The notes under the pieces are model-generated. The model saw only the letters and a program-made list of their open reading frames with translations. It had not been told where the DNA came from and made no database searches. The position numbers and the translations under genes were made by a program. Positions 40,191 through 48,505 of a stretch of DNA of 64,000 bases are shown here, in pieces. Source of the stretch: Chloracidobacterium sp. (GTDB lineage: Bacteria > Acidobacteriota > Blastocatellia > Pyrinomonadales > Pyrinomonadaceae); assembly GCA_016716305.1 (NCBI GenBank), contig JADJWP010000002.1, forward strand, positions 2,602,501 through 2,666,500, read 5' to 3'. Positions within the stretch are counted from its first letter, which is position 1, and every line of letters begins with the position of its first letter.

Positions 40191-42891
40191 AACCGATGCA
40201 GGTAAATGTATCGGCGAGGGTCTTTATCTCTTCGTAAAGTGCGGTGTTCGTGGGGCTGAGACGATCCTTTTGCCTGAAATCATCCAGTAACTTATACGCG
40301 CTCTTGAAGTGATTCTGTGCGGAGGTGCATTCTCTCGTATTCGCGCCCTTGAGTTTACCCAGCTTTAAATGGAGACGGGCCGCGGGAATGATGATCTCGT
40401 AGGTTGGTGATTTCGACAGGCTGTATGCCTTCAGGATGTCTCCGAGACTTGCTTCATACGTGCTACGCGCTTCATGGATACTCTTCAGCTTGAACATCGT
40501 ATCGGCAAGGTGTTCTTTACTTAGACTCAGCGTAGTGATCGTGTCAACAGAATCAGGATCGGTCTGCACCCATCGTTCGTGAAGAGCTACAGCTCGTTTT
40601 TGCATTCCGAGAGCCTCTTTGGCTCTTCCCTGGTTCGACAGGGAAGAGCCATGTTTCATAAGGTTATAACCTTTGTTAGTGGCTACCATTATGTCTTTAG
40701 GGTCGTTCGCAATGATCTCATCGAAGAGAACAAGAGCTTTACTAAAATACTCGTTGGCGGCGGCATGATCCGCCCTTCGATCGGCAAGCACCCCGAGGTC
40801 ATCATAGACAACCGCCAGCGACCGCTTATGCCCGACGTTGTTTGGGTCGCGTTCGAAAAGCTTTGTACGGATCGCGAGTGCCCTTTCCAGGTAGACCAAA
40901 GCCTCTTCCGTTCTTCCGTAATCGTTGTAATCAACGTCCCCCAGTCGCCGTGCGGTCATGCTGAAAACCGATGCTGCGGGTACGAGCACTGACGGATCAT
41001 CGGGAGCAAGCGCGATCGCCTCCTCTGTGTATTGGAGTGACAGTCTGTAATCCTCTGCGGCAGCCAGGTGGTCGTGCTTGCTTTCGAGGATAAAGGCAGA
41101 ATAGTTGTATCGCTTGGCAAGGCGGCTTTTCCATCTAGCCTCGGTCGGCTCGATCTCAGACAGGGTCGCCAGCGTCTTCTGTGAGATCCGTGCGTACTTC
41201 AGCCCCTCGTCCCAATCGCCTTTTGTCGTGGGATAAGCTGAAGACAATGTCTCGGTGATCGAGCCCAACTCCCTTAATGAATCGAGGTTGAATGGGTCCT
41301 CATCCAAGAGTCTCGAATGTATGTCGAATGCCTTCTGACAATAAAGGAGACTGTCGGAACGCTTTCCAAGGCTTGAAAACTCAGGGTGTCCCAGAATGTC
41401 GCTGACCTTTCGGTAAGCGATCGCCAATTCCCGCATTAACTCAGGGTTTTCTTCGCCCTCCTGGTAAAGTGCGTCCAGATATTCCATTGCGCGTTTGACC
41501 AAGATCTCTCTCGATGCCGTTGCACCGGGAAGTGTGGCTAGAGAGTCGTGAACCTCGAACATCAATGAATTGGCTATCTTTCGAGTTTCGATCAACCGTC
41601 GTTCCGCTCTGGCTCGTTCACGGTTGGCGACAATACTCTGCGAAACTGCTATGCCCGACAATAAAAGTACGAGTGCGAGAGCCGCGGTTCCTAACTTGTG
41701 TCGGCCGACAAACTTTCTAAAACGATAGCTGCGCGAATCGGCGGTTGCTGACACGGGCAGACCGGCCAGGTTTCTTCGAAGATCCTCGGAGAGTTCCTGC
41801 ACCGAGGCGTAACGACGTTCCGGGTCTTTTCGGATCGCTTTAAGGATTATGTTGTCAATATCGCCCTTTAAGCTACGAAATGTTGAATGCGGATCATGGA
41901 GCATTCCGGACCGTTCATCATTCGTTGCAGGCGTTGAATCTTCATTTGTCTGCCCGACAAATGACGAATATCCTCCGACCACCGATGAGGGACGAGCCGG
42001 TTCTTCGGTAAGCACCATTCTCGCGATCTCCTGGTAACTCTTTCCGCTGGAATTGAACGGGCGGACGCCGCTTAGAAGTTCGTATAAGACGACTCCGAGC
42101 GAATAGACATCGGTGGACGTTGTGATCGGCAATCCATTCAACTGCTCTGGCGAAGCGTATTCGGGAGTGAAGATCTTGATCTGGGCAGTTGTCCCCTCGG
42201 CATCCGCGTCGAGCAGTTTCGCAATACCGAAATCAAGCAGTTTGGGTGTTCCGTCATTGGTGATCAGAACATTCGATGGCTTGATGTCACGGTGGACGAT
42301 CAAATTTTGATGGGCGAAACTGACCGCGGTACAGATCTTCCGAAACAGCTCGAGCTTTTCCCGGATACTGAATTTATGAAGAGCACAGAACTCAAGAAGC
42401 GGACGGCCCTCGACAAATTCCATCACCAAATACGGCTGCCCTTCATCGGTCATTCCACCATCGATAAGATGAGCGATATTAGGGTGATTTAGCCTCGAGA
42501 GGATCTGGCGCTCTAAATAGAAACGCTTAAGGATCGCCTCCGAGTCCATTCCGCGTTTGATCAGCTTGACCGCGACCCTTTGGGCAAAATCCTTTCTTTC
42601 GGCCAGAAATACTAGCCCCATGCCTCCGGACCCGATCTTTTTGGTTATCAGATAATTACCGACCGTTTTGCCAATGAACGGATCGTCAGCTGCGGGTTCG
42701 GCCAATCCCTCATGGACGATGGCCGGTTCTTCGATGAAGCCTCCGTTCTCTTCGTGGGCGGCGAGGAGCTGTTCGACCTCGAGGCGGATCTCGGAAGAAA
42801 CCCCTTCAAGGATCGCGCCGCGTTTGTGAGGCGCAAGTTCTATTGCGGTCGAAAAAAGGCCCTTGATGATCTTCCATTTTTCCAAATCCAT
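40189..42891 (-). CDS. Transmembrane Ser/Thr protein kinase with C-terminal TPR-like region
   Basis: A 900-residue PknB-like kinase. After an N-terminal segment of about 75 residues the kinase domain shows IGSGGMGLVFLAER, invariant Lys109 (RVAVKLIKRG), HRDIKPSNVLI (Asp202), LLDFGIAKLL and PEYASPEQLNG, so it should be active. One membrane helix (TAALALVLLLSGIAVSQSIV) near residue 400 is followed by about 480 residues of TPR-like helices (ALVYLERALAIRTKLFERDP, AANEYFSKALVLFDEIIAND), presumably outside the inner membrane. It is 44 bp downstream of an ECF sigma gene; such ECF-kinase pairs are frequent in Acidobacteriota and Planctomycetota, where the kinase is thought to control the sigma factor or its targets. 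Confidence 0.93.
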   Translation of the reverse strand: MDLEKWKIIKGLFSTAIELAPHKRGAILEGVSSEIRLEVEQLLAAHEENGGFIEEPAIVHEGLAEPAADDPFIGKTVGNYLITKKIGSGGMGLVFLAERKDFAQRVAVKLIKRGMDSEAILKRFYLERQILSRLNHPNIAHLIDGGMTDEGQPYLVMEFVEGRPLLEFCALHKFSIREKLELFRKICTAVSFAHQNLIVHRDIKPSNVLITNDGTPKLLDFGIAKLLDADAEGTTAQIKIFTPEYASPEQLNGLPITTSTDVYSLGVVLYELLSGVRPFNSSGKSYQEIARMVLTEEPARPSSVVGGYSSFVGQTNEDSTPATNDERSGMLHDPHSTFRSLKGDIDNIILKAIRKDPERRYASVQELSEDLRRNLAGLPVSATADSRSYRFRKFVGRHKLGTAALALVLLLSGIAVSQSIVANRERARAERRLIETRKIANSLMFEVHDSLATLPGATASREILVKRAMEYLDALYQEGEENPELMRELAIAYRKVSDILGHPEFSSLGKRSDSLLYCQKAFDIHSRLLDEDPFNLDSLRELGSITETLSSAYPTTKGDWDEGLKYARISQKTLATLSEIEPTEARWKSRLAKRYNYSAFILESKHDHLAAAEDYRLSLQYTEEAIALAPDDPSVLVPAASVFSMTARRLGDVDYNDYGRTEEALVYLERALAIRTKLFERDPNNVGHKRSLAVVYDDLGVLADRRADHAAANEYFSKALVLFDEIIANDPKDIMVATNKGYNLMKHGSSLSNQGRAKEALGMQKRAVALHERWVQTDPDSVDTITTLSLSKEHLADTMFKLKSIHEARSTYEASLGDILKAYSLSKSPTYEIIIPAARLHLKLGKLKGANTRECTSAQNHFKSAYKLLDDFRQKDRLSPTNTALYEEIKTLADTFTCIG

Positions 42892-42935
42892 AGCCGTATC
42901 AGTGAAATACGCGGAAAATGAAACAAATCAGTCGG

Positions 42936-43493
42936 TCAACAATTCAGCTTTTTATATAACCAGGCTTTGGCGATTGTCCATTCGTCCTTTACGGTTGACG
43001 GCGATATCTTCATCACCTCGGCCGTTTCCTCGATGGTCAGGCCGGTAAAGTATCGCAATTCAACAATCTGAGCTTGCCTCTTATCAAACTGGGCGAGCTC
43101 GTCCAATGCTGAATCCAACTCGAGCAGGTCCTGATTGACTTCCACCGAGATTGATGGAGCATCATCGATGGGTATCTTCTCAACGTTTCTCTTCAGACTT
43201 TTCCGCTGGCGTGCCGCATCTATCAGGATACGGCGCATCGCCGTTGCCGCTATCGCAAAAAACTGTCCGCGATTTTCCCAATCGACGGTCCGCTGTTTGG
43301 TCAGCTTGAAGTACGCTTCATGAACCAACTCCGTCGTCTGCAATGAAACCGCATGTTCGCGATGCAGGAAGCTCGAGGCAATATATCGCAGTTCGTTGTA
43401 AACAATAGGCAAAAGCTTATCCAGGGCATCGCGATCCGGATCGTCGACACCGCGGCCTACCGCCTGCAAAAGCAACGAAACATCTTCTTCCAT
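42936..43493 (-). CDS. ECF-type RNA polymerase sigma factor (Ser/Thr kinase-linked group)
   Basis: A 185-residue sigma-70 family protein. Region 2 is ELRYIASSFLHREHAVSLQT, TTELVHEAYFKLT and WENRGQFFAIAATAMRRILI; region 4 is KRQAQIVELRYFTGLTIEET with the helix-turn-helix ISPSTVKDEWTIAKAWL. The length and the TELVHEAYFKL plus RRILIDAAR pattern are those of the acidobacterial/planctomycete ECF subfamily (TIGR02999-like) paired with Ser/Thr kinases. No anti-sigma gene is adjacent. A GGAGG site (minus strand) lies 7-11 bp before the ATG. The gene is divergent from the lectin genes, which makes them candidate targets; that link is inference. Confidence 0.9.
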   Translation of the reverse strand: MEEDVSLLLQAVGRGVDDPDRDALDKLLPIVYNELRYIASSFLHREHAVSLQTTELVHEAYFKLTKQRTVDWENRGQFFAIAATAMRRILIDAARQRKSLKRNVEKIPIDDAPSISVEVNQDLLELDSALDELAQFDKRQAQIVELRYFTGLTIEETAEVMKISPSTVKDEWTIAKAWLYKKLNC

Positions 43494-43596
43494 AATTTTT
43501 CCTCCAATCTTAACACAAGTTTCGCGTAGTTCCGTGACAAGAAAAATCTGCGGTTACACTAGCTTTTCGAATCGCAAAATCACTTCGAGGAATAAG

Positions 43597-44160
43597 ATGG
43601 AATCAAGAAAATCTAAGTCGATCGGAACTTCCCTCAGGCTAACTTTAGTTTTTGCGACGCTGCTATTCGGTGGAACGATAGAGACCGCCGCCGAGCGCCC
43701 TGGGAGTGTCTTCAGCCTGGAACCTCTCTATGGCAGCGGTGAGTTCCTGCTGGCGAATACACTTGCCGTCAACGAATCGAAAACCGTCACGGTCTCGGCA
43801 AACAAAGAACACAACTGGACGGGCGTAAAGCTCATCAATGGCCAAACATTCAAGTTCACCGTGGGGAGTCCGGCCTGGAATAACGGATCGATCGAAACCG
43901 ATGCCGAAGGATATTTAATGCCAGTTACACCGCCCGGATGGGTTCTTCGTTTTCCGAACTACAGGGTGATGGCCTTGGTCGGTTCGCTCTACACCTATCA
44001 GGATAAATATTCATACACGGGAACATCGTTCCTTATCGCAAAGGGCAGGACGTGGAAGGCAACAAAAACGGGATTCGTGGCCGCTTTTGCGAACGATTGT
44101 GAAGGCTGTTACGGCGACAACTCGCGTGTTGTCACGCTAACGATCAAGCGGGTCGAATAA
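43597..44160 (+). CDS. Secreted PA-IL (LecA)-like lectin, copy 1
   Basis: A 187-residue protein with a signal peptide (LRLTLVFATLLFGGTIETAA) and a beta-sandwich that follows P. aeruginosa LecA in order: a TVTVSANKEHNWTGVKLING strand pair, FTVGSPAWNNGSIETDAEGY, MALVGS, and the end motif ANDCEGCYGDNSRVVTLTI. LecA binds Ca2+ and galactose through a similar loop (ND-x-x-G-x-YGNNS). Here the first Asp and last Asn are kept, Thr104 is replaced by Cys and Asn107 by Asp; a DCxxCY cysteine pair is new. GAGG six bases before the ATG at 43597 decides the start. Copy 2 lies 1.4 kb downstream. Confidence 0.72.
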   Translation: MESRKSKSIGTSLRLTLVFATLLFGGTIETAAERPGSVFSLEPLYGSGEFLLANTLAVNESKTVTVSANKEHNWTGVKLINGQTFKFTVGSPAWNNGSIETDAEGYLMPVTPPGWVLRFPNYRVMALVGSLYTYQDKYSYTGTSFLIAKGRTWKATKTGFVAAFANDCEGCYGDNSRVVTLTIKRVE

Positions 44161-44204
44161 AAGGGGCTTTGCCCGGCGCATGAAACTAAAGGAGAAACAA
44201 GAGA

Positions 44205-45443
44205 ATGAGAGTTTTAAGACACTCGATCATGGCATTCGCTTTGGCCATTTGCGCATTCGCCCTGCCGGTCTATTGCGACTTCGTAAAATTGCCGGCTCGT
44301 GGCGGTTCGGGTGGAACGGAGTACAGTCACGGCTGCGGTGACGACAAGGTATTCATCGGGCTGCGAGGTAAGGGAGGATATTGGTTAGGGAAACTACAGG
44401 CATTGTGCAGAAAGGTATCGACAGCGGGAAAGTGGCTGGGCTCAACTACATACAGCGCGACAACCGACGGCGGTGAAGGAGGATTTTATCCTTTTATGCC
44501 GCAACAACTTACGGCTACCTGCCCAGAAGGATATGCGGTCAAAGGTATGAGTGGGAGCGCCCGAGACGGATTGGTCGTCAAAATAAACCTGCATTGCTGG
44601 AAAATGGATCGATCGATCCCCAATTTCGGTGCCCCGAACGACATTACGAGAAGTATGACAGCGCCGTATAGCCCGACGAGTGACCGAGTGTCATGGAGCG
44701 AGGACAGATGCTCGGACAAGATCGGGCGCGGCTTCCACGGCAGATACAACGATAAAGGCATCGTCGCCGTTGGGCTCACTTGTCATGCAGGAACAACTCC
44801 GAACGCAGAGACTCTGGCGGCACCGGACGGATTGGTTGCGGTCAACCTAACGGGCCCGAATGGAACACAGTCGACGACTGTCACGCCATTCGTTCAACTG
44901 TCATGGATGGATCGGTCCACCTACGAGTCAGGATATAGGGTCAGGATCTTTAATACAAGACTTGGAATTTTAGCGAACACATTCGAACGTCCGGCAGGTA
45001 GCGGGATAGGGACGCGACAAGCATTGAATGTGGCCGATCTGCCCGCGGACAACTATACCTTCAATGTCTGTTCGAAGTACTCATCGGCAGACGGCGGCGA
45101 TCTTTGCTTTGGCAACATGCCGTTCACCATTGGCCAGGCAGCAAGCTGCAACCCGACGATCACTGGCCAGGTCGAGCTTATTGGCTCGGGAACTGCTCGT
45201 GTTCGTTGGTCACACACATGTACCAACCCATTGCGCTTCCAAGTGCAATTGCGAAGCGCCGTAAGCGGCAACTTCATAGGCGTGTCAGACACACAAAATG
45301 GCACCGCACGAGAGGAGAATTTTACCGGTTTTGCGCTGGGCGTAGCCAATGAGGTTCGGGTCTGCGCGATATTCCAGGGGCAAGGCGCAAACAGCTTCTG
45401 TTCGGCCCCGCGAGCGTTTCAGTTCAACGTTCCGGGTCCGTGA
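44205..45443 (+). CDS. Secreted jacalin-like / Fn3-like mosaic protein
   Basis: A 412-residue exported protein. A signal peptide (IMAFALAICAFALPVYC) is followed by a Gly-rich beta domain of about 190 residues with GGSGGTEYSHGCGDDKVFIG, LRGKGGYWLGKLQALC and repeated Cys residues. This resembles jacalin-like or vitelline-membrane-outer-layer folds, in which a GG-x-GG-x-x-F start and a late C-x-x-x pattern recur. After about residue 215 come two Fn3-like modules (VQLSWMDRSTYESGYRVRIF, and RVRWSHTCTNPLRFQVQLRS). A good ribosome site (AAAGGAGAAA) precedes the ATG. It lies between the two lectin genes and probably shares their transcript. Carbohydrate binding is inference from fold resemblance. Confidence 0.65.
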   Translation: MRVLRHSIMAFALAICAFALPVYCDFVKLPARGGSGGTEYSHGCGDDKVFIGLRGKGGYWLGKLQALCRKVSTAGKWLGSTTYSATTDGGEGGFYPFMPQQLTATCPEGYAVKGMSGSARDGLVVKINLHCWKMDRSIPNFGAPNDITRSMTAPYSPTSDRVSWSEDRCSDKIGRGFHGRYNDKGIVAVGLTCHAGTTPNAETLAAPDGLVAVNLTGPNGTQSTTVTPFVQLSWMDRSTYESGYRVRIFNTRLGILANTFERPAGSGIGTRQALNVADLPADNYTFNVCSKYSSADGGDLCFGNMPFTIGQAASCNPTITGQVELIGSGTARVRWSHTCTNPLRFQVQLRSAVSGNFIGVSDTQNGTAREENFTGFALGVANEVRVCAIFQGQGANSFCSAPRAFQFNVPGP

Positions 45444-45553
45444 AGCTGTGGACGGCGACAACCCATATTTCGAACAAGCAAATTAACCGAATGAAATGAA
45501 ACTTTAATTGCGTCCCCATTATGAGGGCCAATGAATCTTAGGAGGTAAGCAAA

Positions 45554-46102
45554 ATGAAAAAGAAAACGATCAAGGCGATCTTCACAATTGCGATCATCGC
45601 CGGCGCGACCTCGGTCGCCGCGGCAAACGTGCCAAGGACCATATTCTCACCTGATCCGGCCTACTCGATTGGCAATCTGCTCTTCGCTGACACGCTTGCG
45701 ATGAACGAATCGAAGTCGATCACAGTACGCGCGAACGAGCCATGGAACTATACCGGGATCAAAGCGATCGAAGGCCAGAAATACCGGTTTACCGTAGCGA
45801 GTCCGGGATGGAACAACGGCCTTAAGGAGACCGATGCCGACGGCTATAACGACACCGGGCCATATGGCAATACGCGAAGGCACATCGATTATAAGACCAT
45901 GGCACTTGTTGTTGAGTTTCACAGCCAGAATGCAAATCCCATCACCTATATGGGCCGCAAGATACTTGTCGGCAAGGGGCCACGTGAATGGAAGGCATCG
46001 GTCACGGGCTATATGGTCGCTTTTGGGAACGATTGTTTATCGTGCTATGCCGATAATTCCCGGGTCGTGACGTTGACGATAAAGAGGATTCCGGCCTCAT
46101 AG
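45554..46102 (+). CDS. Secreted PA-IL (LecA)-like lectin, copy 2
   Basis: A 182-residue paralogue of the protein at 43597. Signal peptide KAIFTIAIIAGATSVAAA; then ANVPRTIFSPDPAYSIGNLL, MNESKSITVRANEPWNYTGI, FTVASPGWNNGLKETDADGY, and the final AFGNDCLSCYADNSRVVTLT. The DCxxCYxDNSRVV core is shared by both copies, while loops near the predicted ligand site differ (inserted NDTGPYGNTRRH here), so the two may bind different sugars. The ribosome site is strong (AGGAGG, 8 bp before the ATG), suggesting high expression. The 110-bp gap before it contains no clear terminator. Confidence 0.72.
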   Translation: MKKKTIKAIFTIAIIAGATSVAAANVPRTIFSPDPAYSIGNLLFADTLAMNESKSITVRANEPWNYTGIKAIEGQKYRFTVASPGWNNGLKETDADGYNDTGPYGNTRRHIDYKTMALVVEFHSQNANPITYMGRKILVGKGPREWKASVTGYMVAFGNDCLSCYADNSRVVTLTIKRIPAS

Positions 46103-46339
46103 GATCTCAGAGCGTCCAAAAGGCAAGAACGGCGACATTTGAAGATCCGGTCCGCAGTTGAACCAGGCGGCCGAGACCGCAAAGATCGCCGTTCGGACCG
46201 TGGATGAGCAACACGTTCTGATCGAGCGACCGTGCCTTAGAATTCGAAAGTGCCTGTGACCATTAGAAATGAGAAATTGGGCCGTTGGCCAGTTCACAGC
46301 AAGCTGCAATGATCTGGCCGCAGAACCGCAGATAATCCA

Positions 46340-48505
46340 ATGGCGTCCAAGATAATCAGAGAGAGCATCGGCAGCGTCGATTGGCGTCGGCGAATGATCT
46401 TGATCTCATTTGCCTTCCTTGTAGTGAATCTGACCTATTGGCAGAATTTGCTGACCGGAAATGCTCAACAGCGATTCGGGATCACGAATGTTACCGCATC
46501 GTTCTCAGACAAAGGGGTCAAGCCCAATGAGAAGATCGAGGTCCGCTTCAATGGCGATATTCTGCCCGGCGGTTACGCCGTCGTTCTGAACGATACGGAT
46601 CTGACAGCAATGTTCGAAAGGGATGATGACCGCCTGACGTATTTGCCCGTGCTCTTTCCCCTTCCGATCGGCGAAAATAAACTGCGGGTCTATTCGATTG
46701 AGAATGGCAATACCTGGCGGTTGGTCAGGGAATTGGACCTTAAGGTAGCAGATCTGAATTATGGTTCACCCGAAGCCACGAGAACCAAGGTCGATTTTAC
46801 GCCATCGATCTCCATAAATTTCAAGGGCGAACGAAACATAAACTTCTTTCCCGAATCGGCCAAACCGCAGCGACCGGCTTTCATCGATACGGCCGGCCAG
46901 GCGAGTTTTCAGATAAAAGTGACCAACGCCGGCTGGTCGATCGGCGGACAGTTCGATCTGGCAGGTTCAAGCCGCCAAAACGAAGCACTTCGGTTCGGCG
47001 AGCTAGGCGATCGGGCACCGTCGGTAGATCTTTCGAGTTATCGCATCGAGGCTGCAAAGGGAAGGTTCAAGGCCGAACTCGGACATATCTCGTTCGGCTC
47101 GCAACGGCACCTCATAAACGGCTTTTCGAGTCGCGGACTCGGATTGACGATTCCGATCGGGAAACAGAACGAGGTGACCTTTTCGGCCATGAACGGAACC
47201 TCGATCGTCGGGTTTGATAATTTTGCCGGTCTGTCGCGATCATCACATCAAATATTAGGAATTACGTTCGCGCGCGAGTTCATTAAAGAGCGTCCCGGTG
47301 GGCTCCGTCTTGAGGTTACCGCAATGCGCGGATCGCTTCTTCCGCTCGACAATTTCAACCAACGAACCGTGAACGATGCCGAAAGAAGCTACGGCGGATC
47401 GTTTCGCATTCAGTTCAAAGACAAGCAGGAAAGGATTCGTTTTGAAGGCGGCTACACGAGCAGCCGATTTACAAACCGGGCCGATGCCCTTTTGTCTCAG
47501 GGGGTTCAGCTTACACAGGTTCGCGCTGTGACCCGCGGCGCACGATTTCTCGAATTGAGCTTTAACATCATAAAGGACAAAAAACTCTTTGACGAAAGAA
47601 AGCTAGGGCTTTCGGGAACGTTTCGGCACGAAGAGATAGAACCGTTGTTTCGAAGCGTTGCAGCTTCAAGTCAGGCCGACCATCAGCAGAACCAGTTCGA
47701 GATCGCCGCGAACTTTGGCGATATCAGTTTCAACTGGGGACACCTGCGAAGCAACGATAATCTCGAGAACATTCTGTCAATACTGAGAACACTGAATCGG
47801 CGCCACTATGCCAGTTTTGCGTTTTCGCCGGGCACGATGTTCGATCCTAAAAAGCCGATCAAGTATCTTCCGAGAATATCGTATACATACGAACGCGTGC
47901 ATCAGTTTGGCGACCGGCTCCCGATCGGTGGCCAGTTCAACAGTCTTTCTCAGGTGCCGGATCAGGAAAATGTCGTTCATAGCCTAAATGCCGAATTGCC
48001 TATCACAGATAAGATACGGTTTGCTTATCGCTTTAATCAGGCGTTCCAGGACAACAGACAACCGGGGCGAGAACGAGCTGATCTTGGCAGCAATGTTAAT
48101 TATTTCAACGTATCGATCAGTCATTTTAAGGATGTTCAGATCGGTTTCGATCTCAGCCGCGAAAGTCAGCGCAATCTCGAAACCGGGCGCGTTGACCAAC
48201 AATGGCGGATCGGATCGAACATCAGCATTATGAATCTCGTCGTCAAAAATGTTTCTTTCAATACAAATATCTCGTCTACTATCGCCGGAGATATAACGAA
48301 CATCACGGATTCGAGAAACATCGAGTATGACGCCCAACTGTCTTACCGGTTCGGCATTGGTAAGAAAAAGTACCGAAAGTTCGAGACACAGCTTTTCGTT
48401 CGTTATTCAAATCGCTACGGTTCAAGGATCGACCGGCTATTCGTCATTCGAGACATCAATCGTTTTCAGGGCTTCAATGCGGGGCTAACATTCAACATCC
48501 TGTAA
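46340..48505 (+). CDS. Predicted outer-membrane beta-barrel protein with N-terminal Ig-like domain
   Basis: A 721-residue protein. An N-terminal hydrophobic helix (MILISFAFLVVNLTYWQNLL) is a signal peptide or anchor. An Ig-like module (about 45-140) contains VTASFSDKGVKPNEKIEVRF and LPIGENKLRVYSI. From about residue 160 to the end, amphipathic strands with alternating aromatic and polar residues dominate (FKAELGHISFGSQRHLINGF, RFEGGYTSSRFTNRADALLS, YRFGIGKKKYRKFETQLFVR), ending in FQGFNAGLTFNIL, a plausible BAM-recognised terminal strand. No known family recognised. The stop TAA shares its last A with the next ATG, so its partner gene is translationally coupled. Confidence 0.68.
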   Translation: MASKIIRESIGSVDWRRRMILISFAFLVVNLTYWQNLLTGNAQQRFGITNVTASFSDKGVKPNEKIEVRFNGDILPGGYAVVLNDTDLTAMFERDDDRLTYLPVLFPLPIGENKLRVYSIENGNTWRLVRELDLKVADLNYGSPEATRTKVDFTPSISINFKGERNINFFPESAKPQRPAFIDTAGQASFQIKVTNAGWSIGGQFDLAGSSRQNEALRFGELGDRAPSVDLSSYRIEAAKGRFKAELGHISFGSQRHLINGFSSRGLGLTIPIGKQNEVTFSAMNGTSIVGFDNFAGLSRSSHQILGITFAREFIKERPGGLRLEVTAMRGSLLPLDNFNQRTVNDAERSYGGSFRIQFKDKQERIRFEGGYTSSRFTNRADALLSQGVQLTQVRAVTRGARFLELSFNIIKDKKLFDERKLGLSGTFRHEEIEPLFRSVAASSQADHQQNQFEIAANFGDISFNWGHLRSNDNLENILSILRTLNRRHYASFAFSPGTMFDPKKPIKYLPRISYTYERVHQFGDRLPIGGQFNSLSQVPDQENVVHSLNAELPITDKIRFAYRFNQAFQDNRQPGRERADLGSNVNYFNVSISHFKDVQIGFDLSRESQRNLETGRVDQQWRIGSNISIMNLVVKNVSFNTNISSTIAGDITNITDSRNIEYDAQLSYRFGIGKKKYRKFETQLFVRYSNRYGSRIDRLFVIRDINRFQGFNAGLTFNIL

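Noticed and set aside
46103..46339. Small gene or RNA between the second lectin and the beta-barrel gene
   Set aside because: No open frame with a start site and no stable hairpin that I can support.
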